Source: a virus
Length of the DNA: 64,000 nucleotides
IMG/VR virus record: IMGVR_UViG_3300032213_002237
Span: 1 to 64,000 of that record
Strand: one strand, 5' to 3'
Shown: piece by piece, positions 63,889-64,000 of the stretch
Numbering within the stretch: position 1 is the stretch's first letter
Layout: each line of letters starts with the position of its first letter
The notes under the pieces: generated by a model
Seen by the model: the letters and a program-made list of their open reading frames with translations, nothing else
What the model was told of the DNA's origin: nothing
The model's database searches: none
Made by a program: the position numbers and the translations under genes

Positions 63889-64000
63889 TTAAAATATCAT
63901 TGTACCTAATTCGGTACCATTTTGACTTATCGAAATACCTGGTTGTCCAGGAGCTCCGTTAATCCCAATGTCAAGGGTATCCCCGTATGACCATTGGTAA
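63889..64000 (-). CDS. C-terminus of a collagen-like virion protein (partial)
   Basis: Open frame continuing beyond the window: YQWSYGDTLDIGINGAPGQP then GISISQNGTELGTMIF and stop. The Gly-x-Pro triplets (GAPGQPG) suggest a short collagen-like or fibre-tip segment, as in phage tail-fibre or capsid-fibre proteins. Only the last 36 codons are visible. Confidence 0.6.
   Translation of the reverse strand, partial: YQWSYGDTLDIGINGAPGQPGISISQNGTELGTMIF

Overview
The window is a stretch of a T4-type, contractile-tailed bacteriophage genome. It is strongly AT-rich and densely packed, with about 90 protein genes, one tmRNA and one tRNA. It carries the T4-type head set: major capsid protein gp23, core/scaffold gp22, prohead protease gp21, portal gp20 and large terminase gp17, plus a gp55-like late sigma factor. 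The host is most likely a member of the Bacteroidota, probably a flavobacterium. Auxiliary genes have promoters of the form TTG-N19/20-TAnnTTTG, Shine-Dalgarno sequences are largely absent, two secreted proteins have signal peptides ending in NSQ, and one gene is a DUF4494-like Bacteroidota family.

Layout. 1-11.5 kb is mostly plus strand: PhoH, two glycosyltransferases, the gp55-like sigma factor, then baseplate/virion proteins including a gp5-like OB-fold protein. 11.5-29.3 kb is mostly minus strand and is the head and packaging block (capsid, core, protease, portal, an LRR/Thr-Pro-rich protein, terminase and several processed head proteins). A bS21 ribosomal protein gene lies inside it on the opposite strand. 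29.3-33.9 kb holds a ClpC-like unfoldase, an M20 peptidase and a tmRNA. 33.9-64 kb is a mosaic of short transcription units on both strands: a double peptidoglycan peptidase, a DnaJ-type zinc-finger protein, tRNA-Arg(UCU), an HNH endonuclease, large membrane-active candidates, an RmlC-like epimerase, duplicated secreted proteins, a PPK2-lysozyme fusion, a class II aaRS-like ligase, an FKBP isomerase, a LysM protein, and the C-terminal end of a collagen-like protein at the right edge.

Two patterns tie the window together. First, at least 17 otherwise unrelated proteins begin with a short amphipathic helix (the clearest form starts [17 protein letters not shown]) that ends in [LI]-x-E at about residues 13-30. 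The capsid protein has the same motif at its expected gp21 processing site (LINE|A, residue 60). The simplest reading is a family of capsid-targeted cargo proteins trimmed by the prohead protease; it includes cell-wall hydrolases and a polyphosphate kinase. Second, TATTTAT occurs on the sense strand just upstream of about 28 genes or operons, mostly structural and leader-bearing ones, whereas bS21-independent auxiliary genes (Clp, tmRNA, HNH, secreted proteins) have host-type promoters. This suggests a late promoter class read by the gp55-like factor, often with very short or no 5' leaders.

The ClpC-like ATPase keeps a ClpP-docking VGF loop, and together with the tmRNA and bS21 it could let the phage reshape host translation and proteolysis. 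All functions are inferred from sequence reading and recalled family motifs; no searches were run.
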